The notes under the pieces were generated by a model. That model did no database searches, had not been told where the DNA came from, and saw only the letters and a program-made list of their open reading frames with translations. Position numbers and translations under genes: made by a program. Below, piece after piece: positions 1-10,342 of a stretch of 38,977 nt of DNA. Within the stretch, counting starts at the first letter, position 1, and each line of letters starts with the position of its first letter. This DNA comes from Candidatus Dadabacteria bacterium (GTDB lineage: Bacteria > Desulfobacterota_D > UBA1144 > Nemesobacterales > UBA2774): positions 1-38,977 of the forward strand of contig SMWY01000091.1 of assembly GCA_004356555.1 (NCBI GenBank), read 5' to 3'.

Positions 1-399
1 AGACTGTTTATTGACATCGATACCGAATTTGCGCACTTCCTCGGGAACTCTAGGAATTCCGAGCTGAACTCTGTTTTGTACATCCACGGCTGCGATATCG
101 AGATCATAACCTATCTCAAATGTAACGTTAATAGACATTGTACCGTCATCAGAGCTGTCCGAGGATATATACGTCATACCCTCAACGCCGTTTATCTGCT
201 GCTCTAAGGGAACGGTTACGGTCTGCTCTACCACTTCCGAGCTAGCGCCGGTATAGGTAGCAGATACATTCACTGTAGGGGGACTAATCTCGGGGAATTG
301 CGCGATAGGCAAAATGGGTATGGAAATCGCGCCTATCAGCGTAATTAGTATTGCGATAACAGTTGCTAGTACCGGACGGTTAATAAAAAAATCAACCAA
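1..399 (-). CDS. RND efflux inner-membrane transporter (AcrB/MexB-like), N-terminal fragment truncated by the window edge
   Basis: Own translation of the minus strand from a TTG at 399: (M/L)VDFFINRPVLATVIAILITLIGAISIPILPIAQFPEISPPTVNVSATYTGASSEVVEQTVTVPLEQQINGVEGMTYISSDSSDDG..., the typical RND N-terminus. GGAG-like SD upstream. Follows the acrA-like gene. Not in the ORF track because it is open at the edge. Confidence 0.93.
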   Translation of the reverse strand, partial: MVDFFINRPVLATVIAILITLIGAISIPILPIAQFPEISPPTVNVSATYTGASSEVVEQTVTVPLEQQINGVEGMTYISSDSSDDGTMSINVTFEIGYDLDIAAVDVQNRVQLGIPRVPEEVRKFGIDVNKQS

Positions 400-430
400 T
401 CTTTATTTCTCCTCTATTCACTAAAAGAGC

Positions 431-1621
431 TTACTTATCTTTCTTGCCTGTCGGTTTAGGCGAAGCTATGGCTTTTTCCTTTGCTGCTGCCTCCGCTTGC
501 GTCTCGGTCTTTACAGTCACGCCGGGTTTAATCTTTTGAAGCCCATTAACAACTACTCTTTCTCCAACCTTTACACCCTTTTCAATAACCCTCAATTTAC
601 CATAACTGCTTCCTGCAGTTACATTCCTAAATTCTGCTTTATTATCATTGCCAACTACATAAACATATGTATCTCCCTGCTGCTCGCCTACTGCCTGCGA
701 TGGAACTACAAGAGTGTTAGGCTGTTCCTCTAAAAGGAGCTGTACCTTTACGTATTGGCCTGGAATAACTGTTTTTGATGTATTACCAACAATACCCCTT
801 AAAGTTATAGTTCCCATAGTCATGTCAACTTGATTATCCACAAAATCAATTGTTCCATCCTCAGGATGCTTGCTTTCATCAGAAAAAACTATACTAAATG
901 TCAAAGGCTTTATATTCTGCTGCTTAAGTATTTCAGGAATATCACGCTCAGCTACATTGAAATAAACATAGATTGGATCAAGCTGAACAATAGTTGCAAG
1001 TAATGTAGCTTCACCGCCAGCTCCTACCAGGTTGCCTACATCAACAAGTCTTCTACCAATACGCCCATTAAAAGGGGCATACATAGTACAGTAACTCAAA
1101 TCGAGTTTAGCTTGAACTACATTAGCTCGGTCGGCCTCAACTATGGCCTGGGCTTCGGTGGCCTGAGTCAGATATTCATCATAGGCGTCCCTCGTAATGT
1201 AGTCTTTTTCTACAAGTGATTTGTAACGACTTACCTGCTCTCTTGCGTAGGAAAGTGCAGCCAGATCTTCCGCCAATTGTGCTTCAGCCGCTATAAGTGC
1301 GGCTTCAAAAGGTCTTGGGTCTATTACGAATAGCAAGTCCCCCTTTTTAACATCGGCTCCGTCTTTAAAAGCCCTTTCTACGAGAAACCCCTCGACCCTG
1401 GCATTTATATCCACCTTCTCTATTGATTGAAGCGTACCAACATAGTCTAGATAAATCGGGACTGTCTCCGATTTTACCTCGGCTACTGTAACAGTCATCT
1501 CAGTTGTAGATTTATCTTTGTCGCTCTTACCACAGCTCATCAAACTCACAGTAAGTAGAACTATCACTACAATGGCAAGAAGAAAACTTTTTGAAGAGAT
1601 ATTAGTATTAATTTTCCTCAT
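431..1621 (-). CDS. RND efflux periplasmic adaptor (membrane fusion protein, AcrA/MexA-like), lipoprotein
   Basis: Lipobox-like LMSC near the N-terminus; VEGFLVERAFKDGADVKKGDLLFVIDPRPFEAAL and YAPFNGRIGRRLVDVGNLV motifs of the HlyD/AcrA family. Confidence 0.95.
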   Translation of the reverse strand: MRKINTNISSKSFLLAIVVIVLLTVSLMSCGKSDKDKSTTEMTVTVAEVKSETVPIYLDYVGTLQSIEKVDINARVEGFLVERAFKDGADVKKGDLLFVIDPRPFEAALIAAEAQLAEDLAALSYAREQVSRYKSLVEKDYITRDAYDEYLTQATEAQAIVEADRANVVQAKLDLSYCTMYAPFNGRIGRRLVDVGNLVGAGGEATLLATIVQLDPIYVYFNVAERDIPEILKQQNIKPLTFSIVFSDESKHPEDGTIDFVDNQVDMTMGTITLRGIVGNTSKTVIPGQYVKVQLLLEEQPNTLVVPSQAVGEQQGDTYVYVVGNDNKAEFRNVTAGSSYGKLRVIEKGVKVGERVVVNGLQKIKPGVTVKTETQAEAAAKEKAIASPKPTGKKDK

Positions 1622-3125
1622 ATATTAACTCCTCTCCTCCACTTTCTGAATTAATAATTACTTCCTCCTCAATTACAACTTCCTCCGGAGAAGGAATGTC
1701 AGTGCCCATTGCGTTTATCAGATTTGCATAGGATGTAAATACATCCGTCGTATTTTGCACCTGCTCTGCCCGTGCCTCAGCAAGCGTAGTTTGCGCGTTC
1801 AAGAGTTCTATTATGTCACCGACACCCGAGCGGAAACGTGTAAGGGATGCATCGTAAGATTCTATTGAACTTACAAGCAGCACATCCGCCGCCTCTACTG
1901 ATTGAACTGCTGTACGGAATTTATAATATGAGTTCCAGATTTCATCAATAACAATCTGCTCTTGCAGTCTTAAAGAGGCACGGGCAGATTCAAGCTCAGC
2001 ACTAGCCTGCCGCACTGCATTTATTAATGTAAATCCCTGAAAAATAGGAACTTGAAGCTGAACGCCTAATAGGTAATTCGTAAAATATTCGCTTGATTCT
2101 CCATCAGGCCTTACCCAGAATCTAAAAACTTGTGCTGTTGCAGAAATATCGGGGGAAAATTCAGATTTAGCTTCTCTTAACTCAGCTTCTTTCTCCCTGA
2201 CTGAAGCTTGAACGGCAGCCAGTGCTGGCCTGTTTTTCATACCAATGTCTATTAGATCATTAACGTTATCCCTTAAGGCTTCTAGCGGTAATTCACCTAC
2301 CTGTTTAGATACATCAAAATCCGTATTAGCCGGCCACCCGACCGAGGTCGCCAGGTTTCCACGGAAGATTTCCACATCCCCCCTATCTTCGACAAAGTTA
2401 AGCTGAATCTGGGCTAAAGTAGCCCTTGCTTGCAAAACGTCTGGGAGGGTTCCAACACCAGCTTCCAGTCTTAGCTCTGCAGCCTCAAGGCTGGTCTGCG
2501 CTTCTTCAAGATTAGTTTCATCTGCTATTACAAGAGCCTTACCGCCTATGTAGGTATAAAAGTTAACAGCAACTTCGTTTAAAACATTTTGAATTGCCTG
2601 ATTCTGATTCCAATTGGCATTTAAGAGAGCTAGTCTGGCGGCATCTATTTCTGCCTCTCGACCTCCAAAATCAAGCAGAAGATAGTTAAGAGAAAGCCCA
2701 ATATTCCCATATTGTTCATCAAATGCAGCACCACCTGTTGAAGATCCCCCATCTCTTGCGTAAAAGTACCCGGCAGATCCGGAAATCTGAGGATAGTACA
2801 GTCCTCGTGCTTCTGCCCAGGCGGCAGCCGTAGCTCTTGCGTCTTCCCATGCTATCTGAGTAGTCGGGTTATTTGCAAGCGCAATATCTACCAGTTGGGA
2901 AAGAGTCATATTATCAACATCTGCTTCAAGTTCTTCCTGTATCGTAGGCAATTCTTCAAGGTCAAAAGCCTTTTCACGTTCTTCTTCAGTTGGTTCCCAT
3001 TCTTCTCCAGGGGACGGCGAAGCCTCTTTGTAAGGGTCGAATTCAGGAGCTCCGTATGAACAGGAAATCAAGAAGAAAGCAAATAAGATTGCGCAGTACT
3101 GGCAAACAGATTTTGATTTAAACAA
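1608..3125 (-). CDS. TolC/OprM-like outer-membrane efflux lipoprotein
   Basis: Lipobox LISC; repeated coiled-coil OEP features (AELRLEAGVGTLPDVLQARATLAQ, SLTRFRSGVGDIIELLNAQTTLAEARAEQVQ); overlaps the adaptor gene by 14 nt. Confidence 0.94.
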   Translation of the reverse strand: MFKSKSVCQYCAILFAFFLISCSYGAPEFDPYKEASPSPGEEWEPTEEEREKAFDLEELPTIQEELEADVDNMTLSQLVDIALANNPTTQIAWEDARATAAAWAEARGLYYPQISGSAGYFYARDGGSSTGGAAFDEQYGNIGLSLNYLLLDFGGREAEIDAARLALLNANWNQNQAIQNVLNEVAVNFYTYIGGKALVIADETNLEEAQTSLEAAELRLEAGVGTLPDVLQARATLAQIQLNFVEDRGDVEIFRGNLATSVGWPANTDFDVSKQVGELPLEALRDNVNDLIDIGMKNRPALAAVQASVREKEAELREAKSEFSPDISATAQVFRFWVRPDGESSEYFTNYLLGVQLQVPIFQGFTLINAVRQASAELESARASLRLQEQIVIDEIWNSYYKFRTAVQSVEAADVLLVSSIESYDASLTRFRSGVGDIIELLNAQTTLAEARAEQVQNTTDVFTSYANLINAMGTDIPSPEEVVIEEEVIINSESGGEELIYEEN

Positions 3126-3288
3126 ATTTAATCCCCACCTAACAACAAGTGTAAGAAGTTCTAAACTGTTGCGCCTACGTTCCTTTAAAAAAAATATGAT
3201 AATTAGAAATAATAATATCCTACTTAAACTATTGCAAGATACCTAGTTTAATTTCAGGCTGTATTAAGACGAAGGTCCAAAGTTCAAC

Positions 3289-4083
3289 TCAAGATTTAGT
3301 ATAACTACTGGATTTTATAAGATCATTCAATTTTTGCCCGGGATCCGGAGCTTTCATAAAGGTCTCCCCAATTAGAAAGACGTGTACTCCCTCACTTCTT
3401 AATCTATCTATATCTTCTATAGAGCTTATCCCGCTTTCGGCAATAACAATCTTATCTCGCGGAATTTTTTTGGAAAGATTAATCGATACATTAAGATCGA
3501 CATCAAAAGTTCTTAAATCTCTGTTATTAATGCCTATTATTCTCCCTCCGGCATCAAGCGCCCTTTCTAGCTCCACATCATCATGAACTTCAACAATAGC
3601 GTTCATCTGAAGGGAGTGTGTAAGATCAAGAAGCTCCTTTAAAACTGATGGATCTAATGCTGCTACTATAAGCAGAATCGCGTCTGCTCCGAAAAGCCTT
3701 GCTTCATAAACCTGATACGGATCAATAATGAAATCCTTTCTAAGAAGGGGGGTTTCTAACTGCGCTCTGATATTCTTAAGATGTAACAAGCTACCTCTGA
3801 AATATTTCTCATCGGTTAGAACGGATATAGCCGACGCACCACCGCGGCTATAACTCTTAGCAATTTGAACAGGGTCAAAATCATCCCTAAAAACACCCTT
3901 TGAAGGGGAGGCGTGTTTAACCTCTGAGATTATTTTTAATTTGCCGTTAGGTTTTATTGCATTAAAGAAATTTCTTGAAGGAAGAGCATCTTTAATCTGC
4001 TCTAGTATAAGTTCTAAAGGAAGGGAGTTTTTTGACTCCTTAACTTCAATTGTTTTATTAAGAATGATATCGTCAAGAATCAT
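3289..4083 (-). CDS. trpC: Indole-3-glycerol-phosphate synthase
   Basis: IISEVKHASPSKGVFRDDFDP, LLRKDFIIDPYQVYEARLFGADAILLI, IGINNRDLRTFDVDL, IAESGI motifs. Confidence 0.97.
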   Translation of the reverse strand: MILDDIILNKTIEVKESKNSLPLELILEQIKDALPSRNFFNAIKPNGKLKIISEVKHASPSKGVFRDDFDPVQIAKSYSRGGASAISVLTDEKYFRGSLLHLKNIRAQLETPLLRKDFIIDPYQVYEARLFGADAILLIVAALDPSVLKELLDLTHSLQMNAIVEVHDDVELERALDAGGRIIGINNRDLRTFDVDLNVSINLSKKIPRDKIVIAESGISSIEDIDRLRSEGVHVFLIGETFMKAPDPGQKLNDLIKSSSYTKS

Positions 4084-4108
4084 TAAGAGAATCCCTGTTA
4101 AGCACTCT

Positions 4109-5128
4109 TTATTGTTTAGTAAACTTTATAAATTCATTTAATTTGGCAAGAGCTTTACCTGAGTCCAAAGACTCTACCGCTCGCTCAAAGGCTTGATTCA
4201 TATCGGAGTCTCCTTGTTGAGAGACATAAATGGCTGCTGCCGCATTAAGAAGCGCAATATCACGCTTCCCTTCTTTTTCCTCACCCTTAAATATTGATAA
4301 GATGATTTGGGCGTTTTCTTCAGCGTTTCGGCCACCTTTTAACTCATCTAACTGCCTCTTCTTGAGTCCAAGCTCGGAAGGGTCAAACTGATACTTCTTT
4401 ACCATACCGTCTCTAAGTTCTGCTACAATGGTTTTGCCCGTTACGGTAAACTCGTCCATGGAATCAGATCCATGAACAACCATGGCACTACTATGTCCTA
4501 GATTTCTTAGAACTTTCACTATTGGATCCAATAGAACTTCTGAGTAAACACCTATTACTTGATGTTTAACCCTGGCAGGATTGGCAAGGGGTCCTAATAT
4601 ATTAAAAATGGTTCTAATGCCGATTTCTTTTCTTGGTACCGCAACATTTTTCATTGCAGGATGATATATAGGAGCAAAAAGAAAAACAATTCCAATCTCC
4701 GCCAAACAATTCTGAGCTACATCTGTCGAATAATCAATATTAGCTCCAAGCGCTTCAAGCACATCAGCACTACCAACAGGGCTTGAAACCGAACGGTTGC
4801 CGTGCTTTGCTACAGGGACTCCAGTTCCGGCCACAATGAAGGAAGCTGCAGTCGATACATTGAACGTTCCATGAGAATCTCCTCCTGTTCCACAGAGATC
4901 AACTACACCATCCATAGAAGATTCAATTTTATTCGCCTTGTCGAGCATTACTTTGGCAGCTCCTGTAATCTCTGAAACCGCCTCACCCTTCATTCTCAAA
5001 CCGGTTAAGAAAGATGCTATCTGACTAGGTGTTGCCCTACCCTCCATTATCTCCTCGATAACTTCGGACATTTCCTCTTCTTCCAGATCTATACGCTCAA
5101 CCACTTTATTTATTGCTTCAGTTATCAT
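4109..5128 (-). CDS. trpD: Anthranilate phosphoribosyltransferase
   Basis: DLCGTGGDSHGTFNVSTAASFIVAG, KHGNRSVSSPVGSADVLEALG, FNILGPLANPA motifs. Confidence 0.97.
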   Translation of the reverse strand: MITEAINKVVERIDLEEEEMSEVIEEIMEGRATPSQIASFLTGLRMKGEAVSEITGAAKVMLDKANKIESSMDGVVDLCGTGGDSHGTFNVSTAASFIVAGTGVPVAKHGNRSVSSPVGSADVLEALGANIDYSTDVAQNCLAEIGIVFLFAPIYHPAMKNVAVPRKEIGIRTIFNILGPLANPARVKHQVIGVYSEVLLDPIVKVLRNLGHSSAMVVHGSDSMDEFTVTGKTIVAELRDGMVKKYQFDPSELGLKKRQLDELKGGRNAEENAQIILSIFKGEEKEGKRDIALLNAAAAIYVSQQGDSDMNQAFERAVESLDSGKALAKLNEFIKFTKQ

Positions 5129-5570
5129 TTGAGAGATCCCCTTTCTCCTGAGCCATTCTTATCTTATCCAATATACCGTTAATAAATGATCCGGATTCTT
5201 CAGTACCAAATCTCTTGCCCAGCTCCACGGCCTCGTTTATGGTAACAGGAGGCGGTATATTCCTCAAGTAAAGTAGTTCATAAATTGCAATTCTTAATAT
5301 ATTCCTATCAATAGTTGCCATTCTTGTTAATCGCCAATGCTCTGAATAAGTACCGATTATCTCGTCAATGTAAGTCAAGTTTGAGCATGATCCCCTGATA
5401 AGCACACAACAAAATTCCTTTGTATCATCTTCTGGAGAAACCTCGTTCCTATCCCAAAAAAAGGACAAAAGTTCCTCTACACCTTCTGAATCAGAAGAAG
5501 ATTCTTTTAATAAATCGTATTGATAAAGAAATTGGAGCGCAAGCTCCCTGGCCCGTCTCCGTGTACCCAT
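5118..5570 (-). CDS. nusB: Transcription antitermination factor NusB
   Basis: RRRARELALQFLYQYD, ATIDRNILRIAIYELLY, VTINEAVELGKRFGTEESGSFINGILDKI. Confidence 0.96.
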   Translation of the reverse strand: MGTRRRARELALQFLYQYDLLKESSSDSEGVEELLSFFWDRNEVSPEDDTKEFCCVLIRGSCSNLTYIDEIIGTYSEHWRLTRMATIDRNILRIAIYELLYLRNIPPPVTINEAVELGKRFGTEESGSFINGILDKIRMAQEKGDLSNDN

Positions 5571-5581
5571 ATGGAAGGATT

Positions 5582-6058
5582 TTACCTTTTTCGAGAAAGT
5601 ATTTTGGTAAGGTTTGCCATCTCAATTGCTGAAAACGCAGCATCTGCGCCTCTATTGCCGGCTTTAGAACCTGCTCTCTCTATAGCCTGCTCAAGTGTTT
5701 CAGTAGTTATGACACCTGAGGAAACAGGGATACCTTGTTCCAGTCCGATAGAAGCCAGATGCCCGGTAACCGTATAAGCCAAAAATTCGAAATGCGAAGT
5801 TTGGCCTCTTATAATAGCACCAAGAGCAATTATGGCATTGTATTTTTTTGATTCCGCAGCTTTTTTAACAGCAAATAACAACTCGAAAGATCCCGGAACC
5901 TTAATTATATCAATATCTTTGTCAGAAGCGTTGTGTCTGTTGAGCACATCAATCGCTCCACTCATAAGCCTTTGTGTTATAAAATCGTTAAATCTGCTTA
6001 CAACTACCGCAAATTTAAGCCCCTTGGCATCAAGCTTAGCTTCATATATCTGAGGCAT
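5582..6058 (-). CDS. ribH: 6,7-dimethyl-8-ribityllumazine synthase
   Basis: VVSRFNDFITQRLMSGAIDVL, VPGSFELLFAVKKA, ALGAIIRGQTSHFEF, GIPVSSGVITTETLEQAIERAGSKAGNRGADAA. Confidence 0.97.
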   Translation of the reverse strand: MPQIYEAKLDAKGLKFAVVVSRFNDFITQRLMSGAIDVLNRHNASDKDIDIIKVPGSFELLFAVKKAAESKKYNAIIALGAIIRGQTSHFEFLAYTVTGHLASIGLEQGIPVSSGVITTETLEQAIERAGSKAGNRGADAAFSAIEMANLTKILSRKR

Positions 6059-6073
6059 AAAAAAACCTCCTCC

Positions 6074-7282
6074 TCAATCGACCATTGACAGAAGGTGACC
6101 AAGTTTATCCTTCTTAACTTTTAAATAACTAGAATTTCTTCTATTCGGAGGAATTTCAATTGGCACCCTCTCTACTATCTGAAGCCCAAAGCCTTCAAGT
6201 CCTTTTATCTTTTTAGGATTATTCGTAAGGAGCCTCATCTTCCTGACACCTAAATCCCTCAGTATCTGAGAACCTATACCGTAATCCCTAAGATCAGGCT
6301 TAAATCCAAGCACTTCATTAGCTTCAACTGTATCAAAACCATCGTCCTGAAGCGCATAGGCTTTAATTTTGTTAACCAGCCCAATACCTCTTCCCTCTTG
6401 TCTCATGTAGAGAATAACCCCGGAACCTTCTTCTTCTATCATTTTCATAGCCTGTTTGATCTGAGGCCCGCAGTCACATCTAAGAGATCCGAATACATCG
6501 CTTGTTAAGCACTCTGAATGTACTCTTACAAGTACGCCATTATCCGAGGATATTTCCCCTTTAACGAATGCTACATGGTGTTGAGGATCTATGTCGCTTT
6601 CATATACAATTGTCGTAAATTCACCAAATTCCGTTGGAATAACGGCTGAAGCCGCCCTTCTTACAAGGCTTTCAGCTCTAAGCCGGTAGCTAATTAAATC
6701 TGCTATTGACGCAATATTAATATCGTGCATTTTCGCAAATTCTTCTAAATCCGGAAGCCTTGCCATACCTCCGTCATCATTCATGATCTCACAAATAACA
6801 GCAGCAGGTCTAAGCCCGGCCATCCTGGAAAGATCAACAGAACCTTCTGTATGTCCTGCTCTAACCAGAGCTCCCCCAGGTCTTGAGATCAGAGGGAATA
6901 TGTGTCCGGGACGTATGAAATCTTGAGGTCTTGCATCCAGAGATATTGCTAAGTTCACGGTACAAGCCCGATCAAAGGCTGATATACCTGTAGTAACTCC
7001 CTGAACTGCATCTATAGATATTGTAAATGCGGTATGTAGAGGAACAGGATTATATTCAGGTTTGATGGGCTGAAGCCCTATTTGGTCTGCATTATCCTTT
7101 GTTAAGGCTAAACATATCAAACCTCTGCCGTGTTTGGCCATAAAATTTATGATCTCGGCATCCGCATATTCAGCGGCAACAACTAAATCGCCTTCATTTT
7201 CTCTATCCTTGTCATCAACAAGAATCACCATTTTCCCGTTTTTTATATCAGAAACGGCTTCTTCAATTGTACAAATGGGCAT
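6074..7282 (-). CDS. ribBA: Bifunctional 3,4-dihydroxy-2-butanone-4-phosphate synthase / GTP cyclohydrolase II
   Basis: RibB motifs DDKDRENEGDLV and RAGHTEGSVDL; RibA motifs RVHSECLTSDVFGSLRCDCGPQ, YMRQEGRGIGL, LLTNNPKKI. Both halves look intact. Confidence 0.97.
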   Translation of the reverse strand: MPICTIEEAVSDIKNGKMVILVDDKDRENEGDLVVAAEYADAEIINFMAKHGRGLICLALTKDNADQIGLQPIKPEYNPVPLHTAFTISIDAVQGVTTGISAFDRACTVNLAISLDARPQDFIRPGHIFPLISRPGGALVRAGHTEGSVDLSRMAGLRPAAVICEIMNDDGGMARLPDLEEFAKMHDINIASIADLISYRLRAESLVRRAASAVIPTEFGEFTTIVYESDIDPQHHVAFVKGEISSDNGVLVRVHSECLTSDVFGSLRCDCGPQIKQAMKMIEEEGSGVILYMRQEGRGIGLVNKIKAYALQDDGFDTVEANEVLGFKPDLRDYGIGSQILRDLGVRKMRLLTNNPKKIKGLEGFGLQIVERVPIEIPPNRRNSSYLKVKKDKLGHLLSMVD

Positions 7283-7492
7283 TATATGTTTTTCACCCCT
7301 TAATTTATTACTTTAACTTATTACATCAAATTATTACATCTCCCCTATCAAAAGGGTTACCCAACGTACAATATAAGCAACACACTAATTTTGTCAAATA
7401 AAGTCGGGACTCGTTCTTTAGCTAAAAATAAGGCCTGTAATATTAAGAATCGATTATAATCAAAGCCCAACTTTAAACTATTCAAGCCTAAT

Positions 7493-8500
7493 TCATTGTA
7501 TTTTAAGATTATTCACTAGATCTGAAAAAGTCTGGTTATAGTATATCTTTTTATCAGGAAAAACAATAAATACGCCGATCTCGGGGTGCTCTTTTAGGAA
7601 ATCGAGGGCTTTATCCCTCCCCATTATAAATAGTGCCGTAGCATAGGCATCAGCAAAAGTACTGCTTCCCTCTAGAACCACGGTTAAGCTTAAGAAGTCA
7701 CTCCCGGGCTTACCGCTCTCAGGAACAATCAGATGATGGTAGACCTCCCCTTTTACATTAACAGATCGCTCGTAACTACCGCTTGTAGAAATTGCTAAAT
7801 TATGACCTCCTGTTGTAAAAGTAGCTATTGCCCGGGGACTCCCAGGATTTTTGATCGCTATCTCCATCTCATTCCCAAAAACTTTCAAGTCGCCCGAAAG
7901 AGACACTACCCCACGCTTAATACCCCTTTCTTTAAGAACAGTCACTGCTTTCTCTACAGCGTACCCTTTCCCTATACCGCCCAAATCTATCATCATGCCC
8001 TTTCTTTTCAGATATACACTGTCACCATCTATGATAAGATCTTTGTAGTTAACTAGGGATTTGGCTTTATCTATGTTTTCGATGTTGGGCTCGTCATCAC
8101 TTTCTCTCCCGAATCTATAAACGCCAATAGTCAATGCTCCAATGGTAGGATCAAAGACCCCGCCAGTCTCAGACGCTATGTTCTTGGCTATTTCGAGAAC
8201 CTCTATTACTTGAGGGTTAACCTTAACGGCTTTTTCCCCCGCCATATTATTAATTTCTGAGATTTCGCTTTTAGGGTTATAGTCAGAGAGCAAATTATCA
8301 AGCTTCTTAATCTCTGAGAAAGCAGCATCAACATCCTTATTGTTTCCGCCGTAAATAAGAACTCGGGCGTAAGTTCCCATTTGGAACTGAACTCTTTCAA
8401 TCGGCTCCAAATTATGTGGCGAACCCGCACAGGAAATACAAATAAATATAGAAATTATAAGAGTGCGAATTCCCGGATCCCTCATATTACAATATCTCAT
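7493..8500 (-). CDS. apbE: FAD:protein FMN transferase (ApbE-like lipoprotein)
   Basis: IDLGGIGKGYAVEKAV, AISTSGSYERS, DAYATALFIMG motifs; lipobox-like ISC. An internal ATG at 8485 is an alternative start. Confidence 0.92.
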   Translation of the reverse strand: MRYCNMRDPGIRTLIISIFICISCAGSPHNLEPIERVQFQMGTYARVLIYGGNNKDVDAAFSEIKKLDNLLSDYNPKSEISEINNMAGEKAVKVNPQVIEVLEIAKNIASETGGVFDPTIGALTIGVYRFGRESDDEPNIENIDKAKSLVNYKDLIIDGDSVYLKRKGMMIDLGGIGKGYAVEKAVTVLKERGIKRGVVSLSGDLKVFGNEMEIAIKNPGSPRAIATFTTGGHNLAISTSGSYERSVNVKGEVYHHLIVPESGKPGSDFLSLTVVLEGSSTFADAYATALFIMGRDKALDFLKEHPEIGVFIVFPDKKIYYNQTFSDLVNNLKIQ

Positions 8501-8789
8501 GGTGCTTTCTAAATTATATTTGATTTAGAGGAAATTGTAATTTTTATTCCTTGAAAGACTAATAAATATCAATTTTAGCTATAATTAGAGTTATTTGAGA
8601 TAAATTTTACAAAACTTTGTCACAATTCAAACCTGTAAATTGAAATAGAGCAGTAACGAATGAGATTATGCTATAAAACCGTCTAATTAGTATTGACTTA
8701 GCAATAAGAAAGCATTAGTTTTTTCAATAACTCAAATGTCGTAATAAGTTTTTATCATTATTAATTTCCCTTGGGATAAAAATATAGAA

Positions 8790-10109
8790 ATGGTTATAGA
8801 ATGTGAGAATTGCAAGCGTAAATTTAGGCTAGATGATTCTAGAATTCAACCTCCTGGAAGCAGTGTCATGTGCTCTAAATGCGGGCATATATTCTTTGTA
8901 TCGAAAGCAGAAGATTTTAGTGATGAGAGCAAGTTAGAGCCGTCTCAAGAAACACTTTTGTTCGAGGATTTGAAGGAAGAAATTGTTACGGAAGAAAAAA
9001 GTAATGACTATCTTGAAATAGAAGAGCCTCTTTCCGGAGGTTCATCTGATATAACTCAAGCCGAAATGAGTATAAGAAAAGAGACAGATGAGACAGATAG
9101 TGACATAGTTGATTTACCAACCGAACACGACGAGAATCTGGAAGAGTTTATAGAGAAAAACATAGCAGAAGATAATAAAGCTGATATTCAATCAGAAAAG
9201 TTACAGGGTTTAGAAGAGCAGGAAACAAATTTTGACTTGGAACAAACAGATTCCAAGCAAGAAACGAAAGACTCTATACAGTCAGCACCTGAATTATTTG
9301 AAGCTGGAGATAACGAAGAAAGCGGTATAGTTAGCAATGAGCTTTACACAGAAATTAACTTAGAAGAAGAGAGTTCTCAAGAAATAGCGACAGCAAGTCT
9401 TGATAATATCCCTAATGAGGATATGAACATCGTCACTAATATAGGCGAAGAAGAATTTGATCAACCATATAATGAAATGTCCGAATCTACGTCAAGAACT
9501 CATATCCCAAAATCCGGAGCCGGATTTTTTGCCAAGATAATTTATACGTTTATTACAATAGCAGCTTTATTTGTTATATTTATTGCAAGCCTAGTTATCT
9601 TAATAAACGCAGAAATTCTTCCAAAGGGGACTCTTTCGAATTTAACCGCACTTGTAGAATCTATTATCCCCATAGAGTTGAATAATACTGAAACAGATAA
9701 AGTAATTATCACCGAGCATAGTGGAAGGTGGATGAATACCGTGAATGGACAGGTATATATAGTTTCCGGTTTTATAACAAATGAGTCTCAGGTTCCGGTG
9801 CATTATGTTAAGTTAAAAAGCAAATATATTGCGGCTGAGAAAATACAGTTTGAAGATATTTTCTATGCCGGCAATACGTTTACAGATAATGAGCTTAAAG
9901 TTTCTCCTATTGAGAATATCCTTTCAAAATTAAAGCAGAAAAACGGTGACATCGATGTTAACAACTCCAGAAAACTGGCGGGTCTTAATTATAATATCCA
10001 ACCCGGCGAATCTATACCTTTTTTCACTGTATTCCCCGCCGACGGCAGAATCCTCGGTTTAAAATACAATTTGCAAATTATAGGGTATAAGGATTCTTCT
10101 TCAAATTGA
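8790..10109 (+). CDS. MJ0042-type zinc-ribbon protein with acidic linker, single TM helix and DUF3426-like C-terminus
   Basis: N-terminal CENCKRKFRLDDSRIQPPGSSVMCSKCGHIFFV; long Glu/Asp-rich linker; hydrophobic segment IIYTFITIAALFVIFIASLVILI; C-terminal VSGFITNESQVPVHYVKLKSKY. Confidence 0.85.
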   Translation: MVIECENCKRKFRLDDSRIQPPGSSVMCSKCGHIFFVSKAEDFSDESKLEPSQETLLFEDLKEEIVTEEKSNDYLEIEEPLSGGSSDITQAEMSIRKETDETDSDIVDLPTEHDENLEEFIEKNIAEDNKADIQSEKLQGLEEQETNFDLEQTDSKQETKDSIQSAPELFEAGDNEESGIVSNELYTEINLEEESSQEIATASLDNIPNEDMNIVTNIGEEEFDQPYNEMSESTSRTHIPKSGAGFFAKIIYTFITIAALFVIFIASLVILINAEILPKGTLSNLTALVESIIPIELNNTETDKVIITEHSGRWMNTVNGQVYIVSGFITNESQVPVHYVKLKSKYIAAEKIQFEDIFYAGNTFTDNELKVSPIENILSKLKQKNGDIDVNNSRKLAGLNYNIQPGESIPFFTVFPADGRILGLKYNLQIIGYKDSSSN

Positions 10110-10342
10110 ATCTTGCAGTAATCTCAATATATACGCGGAACTATATGCGGAACTATATTAAGTAGGATCAGCTTGCTATGTCCTGCTGACTCAAGTAAAG
10201 TAAGTAAAATAATATTAAATATTGTGTGTTGTACTCGCTCTGATTTCTAAATACTATTAAAGTTTTATATTAGTTTAGTAGAGAGAGTAGTTCATTTGAA
10301 TATTTAAGGATATCTTTTATTTAAAAATAGGTGAGGGAAAAT

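Noticed and set aside
5420-5777. Plus-strand ORFs opposite nusB/ribH
   Set aside because: Antisense to conserved genes, no domain signal.
7283-7492. Possible FMN (RFN) riboswitch upstream of ribBA
   Set aside because: The minus-strand leader lacks the conserved RFN blocks by eye; only a short GGTAACCC-like stretch is seen.
8206-8430. 74-aa minus-strand ORF inside apbE
   Set aside because: Out-of-frame overlap with a convincing apbE coding sequence.
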